Positions 28,140 to 38,210 of a DNA stretch of 64,000 bases are shown here, one piece after another. Position 1 is the first letter of the stretch. Each line of letters opens with the position of its first letter. The stretch comes from Pseudomonas shahriarae (lineage in GTDB: Bacteria > Pseudomonadota > Gammaproteobacteria > Pseudomonadales > Pseudomonadaceae), in NCBI RefSeq assembly GCF_014268455.2, contig NZ_CP077085.1, positions 5,187,001 through 5,251,000 on the forward strand, given 5' to 3'. The notes beneath the pieces are model-generated. The model had not been told where the DNA came from. It saw only the letters and a program-made list of their open reading frames with translations, and searched no databases. The position numbers and the translations under genes are program-made.

Positions 28140-29822
28140 TCAGAGCGTGGACAGGAAGGTGCTGTTATTGGCCTGCCATTCAATGATGTCGATACGGATA
28201 CGTTTCTTGTCCAGCTTACCGACGCTGGTCTTGGGAATTTCCGTAACAATGGCAATCTGACTTGGAATTGCCCACTTGCTCAGGTGGCCCTGCTCGACAT
28301 ACGGCTTGAGGTGTTCCTTGAGTTCGCGGGCGCCAATCCCGTGGCCTTCACGGACCACCAACAGGGCAAACGGACGCTCGCCCCACTGCGGGTCGGCAAT
28401 CCCGACCACCGCTACTTCGCGTACCGCCGGGTGACGGCTGACCAGGTCTTCAAGGGCCAGGGATGAAATCCACTCGCCGCCGGTCTTGATCACGTCCTTG
28501 ATACGGTCGCGAATGTCGATCACACCGAAGGCATCGAGGGTGGCCACGTCGCCGGTGTGCATCCAGCCGCCTTCCCAGAGTTCGGCGCCCTTCTGCGGCT
28601 CGTTGAAATACCCCTCGCTGAGCCATGGCGCGCGCAGCACCAGTTCGCCCTGGGACTCGCCATCGGCCGGGAGGAAGTTGCCGTCCCCGTCGATGATCGC
28701 GGCTTCCACCAACGGCCCCGGCACACCGGCCTTGATCCGGTAGGTGGTGCGCTCGTCTTCGCTGCCGGCCATCAGTTCTTCGTTGAGGTGGGCACAGGAC
28801 ACCAGCGGGCCGGTCTCGGACATGCCATAGGCCGCTGTCAACTGGATGCCACGGGCCTTGGCTGCTTCATACAGCGAGCGGTTGAGGGCACTGCCGCCAA
28901 TCACGATTTTCCACCCGCCAAAATCCACACCCTGGGCGGCCTTGGCGTTGAGCAGCATCTGCAGGATGGTCGGCACACAGTGGGAGAACGTGACCTTCTC
29001 TTTGCGCCACAACTCCACCAGGTATTCCGGGTCGTAGCGGCCGGGGTAGACCTGCTTGAGGCCGAGCATGGTCGCCACATATGGCAAGCCCCAGGCGTGG
29101 ACGTGAAACATCGGCGTGATGGGCATGTACACATCGTTGGTGCCCAGCAGACGCACGCTGTCGACGCTGCCCATGATGGTCGCCACGCCGATGGTATGCA
29201 GCACCAGTTGGCGGTGGGTGAAATACACACCCTTGGGGTTACCGGTGGTACCGGTGGTGTAGAAGGTGGTAGCCACCGAATGCTCGTCGAAGTCCTCGAA
29301 GGTGTAGTGCGTGCTGGCAGCGGCCAATAGCGTTTCGTACTCGCCTACCAGGTTGGGCAGATCGGCGGTTTTCTCGTCGCCATCGGTCAGCAGCAGGGTT
29401 TTGTCGACGGTGGTCAATTGGCCGGCAATGGCCTGGTACAGGCCGACGAACTCGCTGTTGACCAGCACAAAGCGGTCCTCGGCGTGGTTCATCGTGTAGA
29501 GGATCTGCTCTGGCGACAGGCGCACGTTGATGGTGTGAATCACCGCGCCAATCATCGGAATGGCGAACATGCATTCCAGGTAACGGTGGCTGTCCCAGTC
29601 CATCACGGCCACGGTATCACCGGCCTTGACCCCGGCTGCGGTCAGCACATTGGCCAGGCGAGCGACGCGTTCAATCAGGGTGGGGTAGGTGTAGCGCAGC
29701 TTGTCGCGGTAGACGATTTCCCGGGTTTTCTCGTAGCGCGCACCCGACATCAACAGGCGCTTGATCAACAGCGGGTATTGGTAGGCGCCTTCGGCGGGCG
29801 GGATAACACGAGTCTGCAACAT
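28140..29822 (-). CDS. AMP-forming acyl-CoA ligase, AlkK-like
   Basis: A 560-aa adenylate-forming enzyme. The P-loop YTTGTTGNPKG is near residue 187, the core motif AAYGMSETG near 340, TGD (GGWMHTGDV) near 420, the hinge DVIKTGGEWIS near 445, and the catalytic lysine in SVGKLDKK near 540. It activates a carboxylic acid to its CoA thioester using ATP. Sequence style and length resemble the medium-chain fatty-acid ligase AlkK. It lies upstream of, and in the same direction as, the DUF1302/DUF1329 genes and the MalT-like regulator, suggesting a small catabolic module. Confidence 0.88.
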   Translation of the reverse strand: MLQTRVIPPAEGAYQYPLLIKRLLMSGARYEKTREIVYRDKLRYTYPTLIERVARLANVLTAAGVKAGDTVAVMDWDSHRYLECMFAIPMIGAVIHTINVRLSPEQILYTMNHAEDRFVLVNSEFVGLYQAIAGQLTTVDKTLLLTDGDEKTADLPNLVGEYETLLAAASTHYTFEDFDEHSVATTFYTTGTTGNPKGVYFTHRQLVLHTIGVATIMGSVDSVRLLGTNDVYMPITPMFHVHAWGLPYVATMLGLKQVYPGRYDPEYLVELWRKEKVTFSHCVPTILQMLLNAKAAQGVDFGGWKIVIGGSALNRSLYEAAKARGIQLTAAYGMSETGPLVSCAHLNEELMAGSEDERTTYRIKAGVPGPLVEAAIIDGDGNFLPADGESQGELVLRAPWLSEGYFNEPQKGAELWEGGWMHTGDVATLDAFGVIDIRDRIKDVIKTGGEWISSLALEDLVSRHPAVREVAVVGIADPQWGERPFALLVVREGHGIGARELKEHLKPYVEQGHLSKWAIPSQIAIVTEIPKTSVGKLDKKRIRIDIIEWQANNSTFLSTL

Positions 29823-29969
29823 ACGAATCCCTTTTTATGACTGCACGGTCTTGGCTAAAGGATTTGCACTGTAGAGACCTTGCACGCCGGCCAAATCAGC
29901 CGAAGGAATGATTTGCAGAGCCGGATGAATGCTAGCTTTGCGCCAGCATTCATTCAGCCAGCGGCACCT

Positions 29970-30599
29970 TTAGCGCTCGGTGAGGGCCACTTTCACACCA
30001 ATGGCAATCAGCACCGCACCCATGCTCCGATCAAACCAATGGCCCATGCGCGCAAACCCGGCGCGCACGCGCTGTTGGCTGAACAACATGGCCACCATGC
30101 AGAACCACAGGGCGGTAGCCACGGCCAGGTACAGGCCATAACCGGCCTGGATTGCCAGCGGCGTGTGGGGGTTGATCACCACGGTGAACAGCGACAGGAA
30201 AAACAGCGTGGCCTTGGGGTTCAGGCCATTGGTCACAAAGCCCGAGGTAAAGGCGCCGCGGGCACTGCGCTCGCCCACTTCGCGGTGCAAGTCTTCTTCA
30301 CTGGCAGGCTTGGCCGGCTGCGCCCGCAGGGCTTTGAAGCCGATATACAACAGGTAGGCCGCCGCCGCCCATTTCAAGGCGTTGAACAGCACGATGGACT
30401 GGGACACGATCAAACCGATACCGAGCAACGAGTAGCCAACGTGAAGGAAAATCGCCGAACCGACGCCCAACGCCGTCCAAGTGCCGGCACGCCGGCCATG
30501 GGTCACGCTCTCGCGTACCACCACGGCAAAGTCCGGCCCGGGGCTGGCCACGGCCAGCAGGTGAATCAACGCCACGGTCAAAAACTCGGTGAGGTACAT
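29970..30599 (-). CDS. LysE/RhtB family amino-acid exporter
   Basis: A 209-aa inner-membrane protein with about six hydrophobic segments and the family opening ASPGPDFAVVVRESV near residue 18 and GFVTNGLNPKATLFFLSLF near 118. Members export amino acids or derivatives such as homoserine lactone, threonine or lysine; the substrate here cannot be inferred. The ATG at 30599 has TTGGAG at the right distance; a GTG two codons earlier is possible. Confidence 0.87.
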   Translation of the reverse strand: MYLTEFLTVALIHLLAVASPGPDFAVVVRESVTHGRRAGTWTALGVGSAIFLHVGYSLLGIGLIVSQSIVLFNALKWAAAAYLLYIGFKALRAQPAKPASEEDLHREVGERSARGAFTSGFVTNGLNPKATLFFLSLFTVVINPHTPLAIQAGYGLYLAVATALWFCMVAMLFSQQRVRAGFARMGHWFDRSMGAVLIAIGVKVALTER

Positions 30600-30683
30600 G
30601 CACACTCCAAGAAGTAACTGATTATTTCATCTGGTAGGCTCGGCAGATTACGCCTTCGAACCCTGTCGCAAAAGGTACAGTTG

Positions 30684-31649
30684 ATGACGAACAATCGCCG
30701 CGCCGTCTTCCTTGATCACCCTTCCCTGGACCAGGGGGACCTTGACCTCAGCGGGTTGCGGGAGACCTTCAGCGACTTGCAGTTGTGCGAACAGACCTCG
30801 GCCGATCAAGTGGTCGAGCGCCTGCAAGGCGCCCAGGTAGCGATCAGTAACAAGATCCTGATCAACGCCCAGACGATGGCCGCCTGCCCTGACCTGAAAC
30901 TGATCCTGATCGCCGCCACCGGCACCAACAACGTCGACCTGGCCGCCGCCCGCACCCAGGGCATTACCGTGAGTAACTGCCAGGGTTACGGCACGCCGTC
31001 AGTGGCGCAACACACGATCATGCTGCTGCTCAACCTCGCCACGCGCCTGAAGGACTATCAAAAAGACGTCGATGCCGGGCTGTGGCAGCAAGCCAAGCAG
31101 TTCTGCCTGCTGGACTACCCGATTGTCGAGCTGGAAGGCAAAACCCTGGGTTTACTGGGCCATGGCGAACTGGGCGGCGCCGTCGCGCGTCTGGCTGAAG
31201 CCTTTGGCATGCGCGTAGTGCTGGGCGCCATCCCCGGTCGCCCGCCCCGCGCAGATCGGGTGCCACTGGACGAACTGCTGCCGCAGATCGACGCCCTGAC
31301 CCTGCATTGCCCGCTCAACGAACATACGCGGCACTTTATCGGCGCCCGCGAACTGGCGCTGCTCAAGCCGGGCGCGTTCGTGGTCAACACCGCACGCGGT
31401 GGCCTGATTGATGAACAGGCCTTGGCAGACGCCCTGCGCGGCGGTCATCTGGGGGGCGCGGCCACCGATGTGCTGAGCGTCGAACCGCCGACCGCCGGCA
31501 ACCCGCTGCTGGCGAGCGACATCCCACGGCTGATCATCACCCCACACAGTGCGTGGGGCAGTCGCGAAGCGCGGCAACGGATCGTCGGCCAATTGACCGA
31601 AAACGCCCGGGGCTTTTTCAGCGGAGCACCGCAGCGCGTCGTCAGTTGA
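30684..31649 (+). CDS. D-2-hydroxyacid dehydrogenase (glycerate dehydrogenase-like)
   Basis: A 321-aa NAD(P)-dependent oxidoreductase. The nucleotide motif GHGELG is at 159-164, and the catalytic triad is intact: Arg237 (NTARGG), Glu266 (SVEPP) and His287 (TPHSAWG). The sequence is closest in feel to HprA-type hydroxypyruvate/glycerate dehydrogenases, which reduce hydroxypyruvate to D-glycerate. The ATG at 30684 is chosen over the overlapping TTG at 30681; AAAGG lies upstream. The next gene (rsmC) follows by 31 bases. Confidence 0.85.
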   Translation: MTNNRRAVFLDHPSLDQGDLDLSGLRETFSDLQLCEQTSADQVVERLQGAQVAISNKILINAQTMAACPDLKLILIAATGTNNVDLAAARTQGITVSNCQGYGTPSVAQHTIMLLLNLATRLKDYQKDVDAGLWQQAKQFCLLDYPIVELEGKTLGLLGHGELGGAVARLAEAFGMRVVLGAIPGRPPRADRVPLDELLPQIDALTLHCPLNEHTRHFIGARELALLKPGAFVVNTARGGLIDEQALADALRGGHLGGAATDVLSVEPPTAGNPLLASDIPRLIITPHSAWGSREARQRIVGQLTENARGFFSGAPQRVVS

Positions 31650-31680
31650 TAAACTGCGCTCCTTTTTCAGGGAGCAGACC

Positions 31681-32679
31681 ATGGATCCGCGCAGTGAAGT
31701 ACTGCTTCGTCAGGCCGAACTTTTTCAAGGCAATGTGTTACTGGCCGGCCTGCCCGCCGACGACCTGCTGGGCCGCCTGCCCAATGCCCATGGCTGGTGC
31801 TGGCATGCGGGCGATCAGGCGGCGCTGGATGCGCGGTTTGCCGAGCGCAGCCATTTCGGGGTGAATGTACCGCAGCGTGCCTTCGACACAGCCGTGGTAT
31901 TCCTGCCCAAGTCCAAGGACCTCGCCGACTACATCCTCAAGGCTGTGGCGGCACGGCTGTCGGGCGCCGAGTTGTACCTGGTGGGCGAAAAACGCGGCGG
32001 CATCGAAAGCGCCGCCAAACAACTGAACGCCTTCGGCAAACCACGCAAGCTCGACAATGCGCGGCACTGCCAGCTGTGGCTGGCCACCGTGGCCGACGCC
32101 CCGGCAGCCCCCGACCTGGCAAGCCTGGCCGAGGTCTTTGAAGTGCCACTGGCCGACGGGCCGCTCAAGGTCGTCAGCTTGCCCGGCGTGTTCAGCCATG
32201 GCCGCCTGGATCGCGGCACCGCGCTTTTGCTCGAACACCTGGACAAGCTGCCCAGCGGTCATCTGCTGGACTTCGGCTGTGGCGCCGGCGTGCTCGGCGC
32301 GGCGGTCAAGCGGCGCTATCCGCACAACACCGTGACGCTGCTCGACGTGGACGCCTTCGCCACCGCCAGCAGTCGCCTGACCCTGGAGGCCAATGGCCTG
32401 GAAGGCGAAGTGCTGACCGGTGATGGCATCGACGCCGCGCCCATGGGCCTGGATGCGATTCTGAGCAACCCGCCGTTCCATGTCGGGGTGCATACGGATT
32501 ATTTCGCTACGGAAAACCTGCTGCGAAAAGCACGCCAACATCTGAAAAACGGTGGCGAACTTCGGCTAGTTGCCAACAGCTTCCTGAAGTACCAACCACT
32601 GATCGAAGAGCATCTGGGCGTGTGCGCAGTCAAGGCCGAGGGCCAGGGTTTTCGCATCTACCGTGCCAAGCGCGGCTGA
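31681..32679 (+). CDS. rsmC: 16S rRNA (guanine-1207 N2)-methyltransferase
   Basis: A 332-aa protein with the RsmC layout of a duplicated methyltransferase fold. The N-terminal half (1-165) is degenerate; the C-terminal half has the SAM motif [12 protein letters not shown] near 197 and the catalytic NPPF at 263-266. It methylates G1207 in assembled 30S subunits. GGGAG precedes the ATG at 31681. Confidence 0.92.
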   Translation: MDPRSEVLLRQAELFQGNVLLAGLPADDLLGRLPNAHGWCWHAGDQAALDARFAERSHFGVNVPQRAFDTAVVFLPKSKDLADYILKAVAARLSGAELYLVGEKRGGIESAAKQLNAFGKPRKLDNARHCQLWLATVADAPAAPDLASLAEVFEVPLADGPLKVVSLPGVFSHGRLDRGTALLLEHLDKLPSGHLLDFGCGAGVLGAAVKRRYPHNTVTLLDVDAFATASSRLTLEANGLEGEVLTGDGIDAAPMGLDAILSNPPFHVGVHTDYFATENLLRKARQHLKNGGELRLVANSFLKYQPLIEEHLGVCAVKAEGQGFRIYRAKRG

Positions 32680-32737
32680 CGGGCGTTTGAAAAAGAACGC
32701 TTGCCGAATGGATTTTGCCAAGGCAGAATCCGCTCCG

Positions 32738-32925
32738 TCCTAGGGGAGTAGTCTCCCACGAGCAACATGCTCGTCCGGCATACGTCAACATACTTGGTCA
32801 GCAGACCATGGCGTATGCGACCCAGGAGTCCGCACAGACGGACCGGGGTTTGACAAGACCTATGACACGCACACCTTACCCGGGGCGGGAAGGCTGTACG
32901 TGTCATAGCCGTGTCGACCCGCCCC
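32738..32925 (+). promoter_or_regulatory. yybP-ykoY-like manganese riboswitch leader
   Basis: The leader of the UPF0016 gene contains GGGGAGTAG (32743-32751), GTCAACATACTTGG and a GGGGTTTGACA-like segment, which together resemble the yybP-ykoY element known to bind Mn2+. Downstream, TATGACACGC can pair with ACGTGTCATA, and GGGGCGGG (about 32882) with CCCGCCCC just before the gene. These give mutually exclusive helices that could form the expression platform. Boundaries are approximate. Confidence 0.75.
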
Positions 32926-32939
32926 TGGAAACCTACCTG

Positions 32940-33524
32940 ATGCTGGATTCACTCCTCGTTCCTACCGCAATCGTTGCCTTGGCCGAAATCGGCGACAAGA
33001 CGCAATTGCTCGCGCTCATCCTCGCCGCACGCTTTCGCAAACCCTGGCCGATCATCGCCGGCATCATCGCCGCGACCCTGGCCAACCACGCCGCCGCCGG
33101 TGCCGTGGGTGCCTGGTTTGGCAGTTTCTTCTCGGATGCGGTGTTGCACTGGATACTCGCTGCGAGCTTCTGCGCCACGGCCCTGTGGACCCTGGTGCCG
33201 GACAAGCTCGACGATGACGAGGCCAGTACTTCACGCAAGTTCGGGCCGTTCCTGACCACGCTGATTGCGTTCTTCATCGCAGAAATCGGGGACAAGACGC
33301 AGATCGCCACGGTGATGCTGGCGGCGCAATACCCGGAGTTGTGGCTGGTGATTATCGGTACCACCCTGGGCATGCTGATTGCCAACGTGCCGGTGGTTCT
33401 GGCAGGTAATTTCGCCGCGGAGAAACTACCGCTGACCCTGATTCGGCGCCTGGCGGCCTCGGCGTTCTTTATCCTGGCGCTGGTGGCGGTGTACAAGGCC
33501 ATGCAAAGCAGCGGCTGGTTGTAA
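32940..33524 (+). CDS. UPF0016/GDT1 family manganese exporter (MneA/MntX-like)
   Basis: A 194-aa, six-helix protein with the two family motifs EIGDKTQ at 16-22 and again near 115-121 in antiparallel repeats. Bacterial members export Mn2+. The ATG at 32940 begins directly at the first helix; the open frame extends upstream only through the riboswitch leader. Control by a Mn riboswitch fits the export role. Confidence 0.88.
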   Translation: MLDSLLVPTAIVALAEIGDKTQLLALILAARFRKPWPIIAGIIAATLANHAAAGAVGAWFGSFFSDAVLHWILAASFCATALWTLVPDKLDDDEASTSRKFGPFLTTLIAFFIAEIGDKTQIATVMLAAQYPELWLVIIGTTLGMLIANVPVVLAGNFAAEKLPLTLIRRLAASAFFILALVAVYKAMQSSGWL

Positions 33525-33535
33525 CCCTTTGCAAA

Positions 33536-33623
33536 TGTGGGAGCTGGCTTGCCTGCGATAGCGCTGTATCAGTCACGTATTAATTAACTGAACCACCGCT
33601 ATCGCGAGCAAGCCCGCTCCCAG
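33536..33623. repeat. REP pair (inverted)
   Basis: TGTGGGAGCTGGCTTGCCTG at 33536 faces its inverted partner ending AGCCCGCTCCCA near 33622, with about 35 bases between. It separates the convergent exporter and M48 protease genes and may end both transcripts. Confidence 0.85.
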
Positions 33624-33650
33624 CTTTGGATCGTCACAAGGCCTGGATTA

Positions 33651-34469
33651 TCAGGACTTCTTGGCCTGCTGGTACAACGGCATCACCTTGGGAATCGCCG
33701 CCTGCAACGAGGCGATCCGGCTGCTGGAGGCCGGGTGGGTGCTCATGAACTCAGGCGGTGCGCCTTCGGAGGCCTTGGCCATTTTGTTCCAGAGCGTGAT
33801 GGCCGCGTTCGGGTTGTAACCGGCGCGGGCCGAGAGTTCCAGGCCGATCAGGTCGGCTTCGTTCTCGTTGCTGCGGCTGTTGGGCAAGGTCATGCCGTAG
33901 TTGGCCACGGTATCGGCCAGCGCCATGCTGTCCTGGCCCAGGCCCAACAATGCGCCGGCGCCCTGCTTGGCCATCTCGATGCCGTAGGCCTTGGACATGG
34001 CTTCGCGGCCATGTTCACGCAGGGCGTGGGCAATTTCATGGCCCATGACCGCCGCCAGCTCATCATCGGTCAACTTGAGGGTGTCGATCAGCCCGCTGTA
34101 GACAAATATCTTGCCGCCAGGCCCGCAGTTGGCGTTCATCTCGTCGCTTTTGATCAGGTTCACTTCCCACTTCCACTGCGCCGCATCCGGACGGAAGGTG
34201 GGAGCCTGGGCGATCAGGCGCTTGGCGATAGCCTGCACACGTTTGGCGTTGGTGCTGGTCTTGTCCAGCAGGCCCTTGCCACTGGCTTCGCCAAGGGTCT
34301 GCTGGTACGACTGCGCGTACATCTGGTCGACTTCCTGGCTCGACAGCATGCTGAACATGTACTGCTTGCGCTCCACACCCACGGCGCCGCCACTGGTGGT
34401 GTTGACCGACTGGCAACCGGCGAGCAGCAAGGCTGCGCTCAATGCCGTTACCGCCAAATATTTTTTCAT
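33651..34469 (-). CDS. M48 family metalloprotease lipoprotein (LoiP/YggG-like)
   Basis: A 272-aa lipoprotein with lipobox LAGC (Cys19). The zinc site HEIAH is at 144-148, with the third ligand in NEADLIGLEL. Members such as LoiP act in the periplasm or at the outer membrane, degrading misfolded proteins. No membrane helices follow the signal peptide, unlike HtpX. GGGAG lies upstream of the ATG at 34469. Confidence 0.88.
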   Translation of the reverse strand: MKKYLAVTALSAALLLAGCQSVNTTSGGAVGVERKQYMFSMLSSQEVDQMYAQSYQQTLGEASGKGLLDKTSTNAKRVQAIAKRLIAQAPTFRPDAAQWKWEVNLIKSDEMNANCGPGGKIFVYSGLIDTLKLTDDELAAVMGHEIAHALREHGREAMSKAYGIEMAKQGAGALLGLGQDSMALADTVANYGMTLPNSRSNENEADLIGLELSARAGYNPNAAITLWNKMAKASEGAPPEFMSTHPASSSRIASLQAAIPKVMPLYQQAKKS

Positions 34470-34685
34470 GCGCCTTCTCCCTGAAATTATGGCGCATATC
34501 CTAGGCCCTCCCTTGTATCTGCGCCAGATACACCTGACGCATAACCGCTGATTTCAGACATCCCCCACGCCCACAACCATTCTATAAACGACACCCCTGA
34601 TTCTTTTACAGGGCAGCACCTCATGTCTGCAGCGCCTGTGGCCGATATAAGAAAACAGATGATGCCCTAAGCGCCCGGAGCTTCC

Positions 34686-36827
34686 ATGAAATTCAAGTCG
34701 ATTCAGTTTTCTGTTGCGGCATTGGCCGGGGCCATCGTGCTGAGCGTCGTGGCGGCCCTGGTGCTGTACGCGCTGTTCGCCGGCGCACGGACCCAGGACA
34801 TGGTGCAGGCACGCACCCAGGCGCAATTCGAGCAGATCATCGAGCAACGGCTCACGGCACTCGCCCACACTCAAGCCACACTGATCCAGCGCGAACTGGA
34901 AGCGCCACTGGTGACCGCCAAAGGCCTGGCCACCACCAACGCACTGATGGGCATGAAAGACGCAAACGGCGGCGCCCCATTGCAGGTCAGCCGCGAACAA
35001 CTGATCAACCTGCTGCACGAAACCGTGGTGCGCAACCCGAAAGTCCTCGGCTCCTATATCGCCTGGGAACCCAATGCCATCGACCACAACGACGCCAACT
35101 ACCTGAACACCGCCGTGGTTGGCATAGAGCCCACAAACGGGCGCTTTATGCCCTGGTGGTTCCGCAATCAGGACGGCAGCCTGGGCCTGGAAAAACTCGC
35201 CGACCTGACCGACCAGAAAATTCTCTCCACCGGCATCCGCGCCAGTGAGTACTACCTCTGCTCCAAGGAAACCCAAAAACCCTGCGTCATCGACCCCGCG
35301 CCCTATCGCGTAGGCAATACCACGGTGATGCTGGCCTCGTTTATCGAGCCGATCATGATCGACGCAAAGTTCCAGGGCATCGTCGGCGCCGATCTGTCGG
35401 TTAACTTCATCCAGGAAATGCTGACCGCTGCCGACCAGAAGCTGTACAACGGTGCCGGCGAAATGGCGCTGATTTCCAACAATGGCCGCCTGGTCGCCTA
35501 TACCAAGGACGCCAGCAAGCTGGGAGAGAAAGCCAGCGACCTGTTCGACAAAAATACAATCGATCACCTCAACCAGCCGAACGTCGGCGAAGTCCGCTAC
35601 GACGTCGACCAGGCCCAGGGGCTGATCGAGTTGTTCCTGCCCTTCAACATCGGCCAGACCGATGCGCGCTGGACCTTGATGCTGCAACTGCCGTTGGGCA
35701 CGGTGATGGCCGACTTGCAAGCGCTGCAGGGCGACCTGGACGCCCAGCGCAAAACCGATATCTTCGGCATGACCATGGTTGGTCTGGTGATTGCCGGCAT
35801 CGGCCTGCTGGTGATCTGGCTGGTGGGGCATGGCATTGCCCGGCCGCTCAAGCAGATGGTGGCGATGCTCAATGACATCGCCCAGGGCGAAGGCGATTTG
35901 ACACGCCGCCTGACCAGTGACCGCGCCGACGAACTGGGCGCGATTGCCGCCGGCTTCAATACCTTTCTGATCAAGCTGCAGGGCATGATTACCCAGGTGG
36001 TCAGTTCGGTGCAGAAAGTCAGCGATTCGTCGGAACACACCGCCGACATCGCCATCCGCACCAACCTCGGGGTGCACAAGCAAATGGTCGAGATCGACCA
36101 GGTCGCCACCGCCGTGCACGAGATGACCGCCACCGCCCAGGACGTGGCCCGCAATGCCACCCAGGCCGCACAAGCCGCCACCCATGCCGACCAGGCTGCG
36201 AGCCAGGGCATGCAGATTGTGCGCGACACCTCCACGTCCATCGGCGCCCTGGCCCTGGAGATCGGCAAGGCAGTGGGCGTGGTCCAGACCCTGGCCAAGG
36301 ACAGCGAGAACATCAATGCCATCCTGATTGCCATCCGCGGCATTGCCGAGCAGACCAACCTGCTGGCCCTCAACGCCGCCATCGAAGCTGCACGGGCTGG
36401 CGAACAGGGCCGGGGCTTTGCGGTAGTGGCCGACGAGGTGCGCAACCTGGCGCAGAAAACCCAGAAGGCCACCGAAGAAATCCAGGCCATGATCCAGCAA
36501 TTGCAGCAAGGCACGCGGGACGTGGTACGGGTCATGGAAGACAGCCAGCAGCGTACCGATGAAAGCGTGCAGCACGCGGCCAAGGCGGCCCAGGCCCTGG
36601 AGACCATCACCCAGGCCGTGTCGGTGATCAATGACATGAACACGCAGATTGCCAGTGCGGCAGAGGAACAGAGTGCGGTGGCCGAGGACATCAACCGCAA
36701 TGTGATCAATATCGGCCAGGTGGCCAATGAGGTGGCGGGCGGTGCCGATGAGTCCAGTGCTGCCAGTGCGGGGCTGACCCAGTTGGCGGAGCAGCAGCGG
36801 CGGTTGATCAATCAGTTCAAGGTATAA
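34686..36827 (+). CDS. Methyl-accepting chemotaxis protein with periplasmic dCache-like sensor
   Basis: A 713-aa chemoreceptor: first transmembrane helix about 7-33, a large periplasmic domain (about 40-350) of dCache type ([34 protein letters not shown]), second helix about 360-381, HAMP ([20 protein letters not shown]), and the signalling domain with the hairpin tip [34 protein letters not shown] split around residue 560. The ligand cannot be read from the sequence; the amino-acid-binding dCache motif is not obvious. GGAG precedes the ATG at 34686. A GCCGATAT at 34641 resembles a flagellar sigma-factor -10 box but lacks its -35 partner. Confidence 0.9.
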   Translation: MKFKSIQFSVAALAGAIVLSVVAALVLYALFAGARTQDMVQARTQAQFEQIIEQRLTALAHTQATLIQRELEAPLVTAKGLATTNALMGMKDANGGAPLQVSREQLINLLHETVVRNPKVLGSYIAWEPNAIDHNDANYLNTAVVGIEPTNGRFMPWWFRNQDGSLGLEKLADLTDQKILSTGIRASEYYLCSKETQKPCVIDPAPYRVGNTTVMLASFIEPIMIDAKFQGIVGADLSVNFIQEMLTAADQKLYNGAGEMALISNNGRLVAYTKDASKLGEKASDLFDKNTIDHLNQPNVGEVRYDVDQAQGLIELFLPFNIGQTDARWTLMLQLPLGTVMADLQALQGDLDAQRKTDIFGMTMVGLVIAGIGLLVIWLVGHGIARPLKQMVAMLNDIAQGEGDLTRRLTSDRADELGAIAAGFNTFLIKLQGMITQVVSSVQKVSDSSEHTADIAIRTNLGVHKQMVEIDQVATAVHEMTATAQDVARNATQAAQAATHADQAASQGMQIVRDTSTSIGALALEIGKAVGVVQTLAKDSENINAILIAIRGIAEQTNLLALNAAIEAARAGEQGRGFAVVADEVRNLAQKTQKATEEIQAMIQQLQQGTRDVVRVMEDSQQRTDESVQHAAKAAQALETITQAVSVINDMNTQIASAAEEQSAVAEDINRNVINIGQVANEVAGGADESSAASAGLTQLAEQQRRLINQFKV

Positions 36828-36848
36828 AGGTTTCAGTGGCCTTCAGGG

Positions 36849-36928
36849 CCGTATCGCAGGCAAACCAGCGCCCACATTTGAAGGTATTCACACGTCAAAA
36901 TGTGGGAGCTGGCTTGCCTGCGATGGCG
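36849..36928. repeat. Degenerate REP pair (inverted)
   Basis: The arms ATCGCAGGCAAACCAGC...CCCACA (36852-36876) and TGTGGGAGCTGGCTTGCCTG (from 36901) face each other. They lie between the convergent chemoreceptor and SRAP genes. One arm is less conserved than those elsewhere in the window. Confidence 0.75.
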
Positions 36929-36957
36929 CCAGCGAATCCCCCACTCAACCCCCAGCC

Positions 36958-37578
36958 TCAACCCGGGGTCAAACACTCCGGCCCATTGAGCTTCGGATCA
37001 TTGACCATGTTAGCCAGCACCCGCTCACGCAACGCCGCCGGCTCACCGGCCAGCAACCCCTGCAACACATGCAACGGCGTCTCGGGATCGAGCCAGGCTT
37101 CCTGCCCCGCCGCATCCAGAATCAGCGGCCGGCGCTGGCTCTGCGCGGCCTGGGTCACCACTGCCGCGCTCAACCACACCTGCTCCTGCACCGGATAAGC
37201 CTCCCAGATCGCCGCAAAGAACAGCGTCGAGCCCTCCCCCGGCGTGAGCCAGTACGGCCGCTTGCGCTGGGTGCCACGCCATTCATAAAAGCCATTGGCT
37301 GGCAGCAGGCAGCGGCGCAGGCGAAAGGCCTCGCGAAACATCGGTTGTTCGGCCAGGGTTTCGGCGCGGGCATGGGCCGGGGTGCGGGACAGATCAGTCA
37401 ACCAGGGGGGCGTCAGCCCCCAGCGGGCCCGCGCCAGGGTGCGCTGGCCGTCGGTAGCGCGCTGGATCAGCACCGAATCATTGGGAGAAATATTCCACTG
37501 GGCCTGTTGATCCGCCGGGAACCCCGGCAAGGCAGCGAAGGCGGGGTTCCAGCGAAACAGGGCATAACGTCCACACAT
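36958..37578 (-). CDS. Divergent SRAP/YedK-HMCES family protein
   Basis: A 206-aa SRAP-domain protein beginning MCGRYALF. In the family, Cys2 becomes the N-terminal residue and forms a thiazolidine crosslink with abasic sites in single-stranded DNA. Cys2 and Glu99 (NGFYEWRG) are present. The Asn of the usual NARxE motif is His69 here (HARAET), and the usual His before the RMP/RRP segment is missing (AAQSQRRPLIL at 144-154). The fold should be kept, but stability or release of the crosslink may differ. The start is fixed by the MCGRY motif. Confidence 0.87.
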   Translation of the reverse strand: MCGRYALFRWNPAFAALPGFPADQQAQWNISPNDSVLIQRATDGQRTLARARWGLTPPWLTDLSRTPAHARAETLAEQPMFREAFRLRRCLLPANGFYEWRGTQRKRPYWLTPGEGSTLFFAAIWEAYPVQEQVWLSAAVVTQAAQSQRRPLILDAAGQEAWLDPETPLHVLQGLLAGEPAALRERVLANMVNDPKLNGPECLTPG

Positions 37579-37614
37579 GGGGCAACACGACTCTTGGGTA
37601 AACCGAACGACAGC

Positions 37615-37875
37615 CTAACAGACCAGCACGTCGGGGTAGCTGTCGGGTTCATCGCCGGGTAGCGGTTGGGCGCCGATATAGGCGGTAATCAACTCGCGGG
37701 CTTCACCAGCCTGGTCGTTCTCCACTTCCAGGCCCAACAGGCCGAAGATCGGCAGTTCACCCGTACCACCCAGCAGATGGCGCCCCACCAGATGGGCGTC
37801 GATACCTTCGCTGGCGAGCATTTGCTGCAGCAACTCGCCCTCCATCAGGTTTTCCGGTTCGTAGATTCGTTGCAT
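37615..37875 (-). CDS. DUF2007 small protein
   Basis: An 86-aa protein whose opening (RIYEPENLMEGELLQQMLASEGIDAHLVG) fits the DUF2007 'putative signal transducing protein' family, with a ferredoxin-like, PII-like predicted fold. Function unknown. It follows the CPXCG-type gene by 11 bases in the same direction, and the two are probably co-transcribed. Confidence 0.78.
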   Translation of the reverse strand: MQRIYEPENLMEGELLQQMLASEGIDAHLVGRHLLGGTGELPIFGLLGLEVENDQAGEARELITAYIGAQPLPGDEPDSYPDVLVC

Positions 37876-37886
37876 GGCTGCCCCCC

Positions 37887-38069
37887 TTATTCATTCTCGC
37901 TGCGCACTTCGAGCATCCATTCCTCGCCGTGGACCTGCAGGTAGAAATTGATCGGCCGACAGCACACCTGGCAGTCCTCTATATAGTTCTGGTCACCGCC
38001 GGACAAATCCACAGATGTCTCGACCTCTTCACCACAATAAGGACAATCGTACAGCGCAGGTTCTAGCAT
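37887..38069 (-). CDS. CPXCG-motif cysteine-rich small protein
   Basis: A 60-aa protein with CPYCG near residue 9 and CQVCCRPI near 33, a likely zinc ribbon. It belongs to a conserved small family named for its CPXCG motif. Function unknown. It is the first gene of a two-gene unit with the DUF2007 gene, divergent from the acyltransferase gene. Confidence 0.82.
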   Translation of the reverse strand: MLEPALYDCPYCGEEVETSVDLSGGDQNYIEDCQVCCRPINFYLQVHGEEWMLEVRSENE

Positions 38070-38210
38070 CGCGGTCTCTCCCAGGTGACTTGTGCGTATA
38101 ATCGCCGGTCTATTTGCAGGGCTTTTTCGTTTGATGCCATTTGTTCAGACCTGCCCTGTCACTTATCGATCCAAACCTTTACTTACCCTAGCCGTTTCTA
38201 ACAAGAGAGC

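Noticed and set aside
34622..34648. Flagellar sigma-factor (FliA) promoter before the chemoreceptor gene
   Set aside because: GCCGATAT fits the -10 box, but the position where TAAA is expected reads CATG.
34554..36575. A 673-codon reverse-strand open frame antisense to the chemoreceptor gene
   Set aside because: Its amino-acid composition (runs of Gly, His, Gln, Asp) is that of the complement of a GC-rich gene; the forward strand encodes a clear chemoreceptor.
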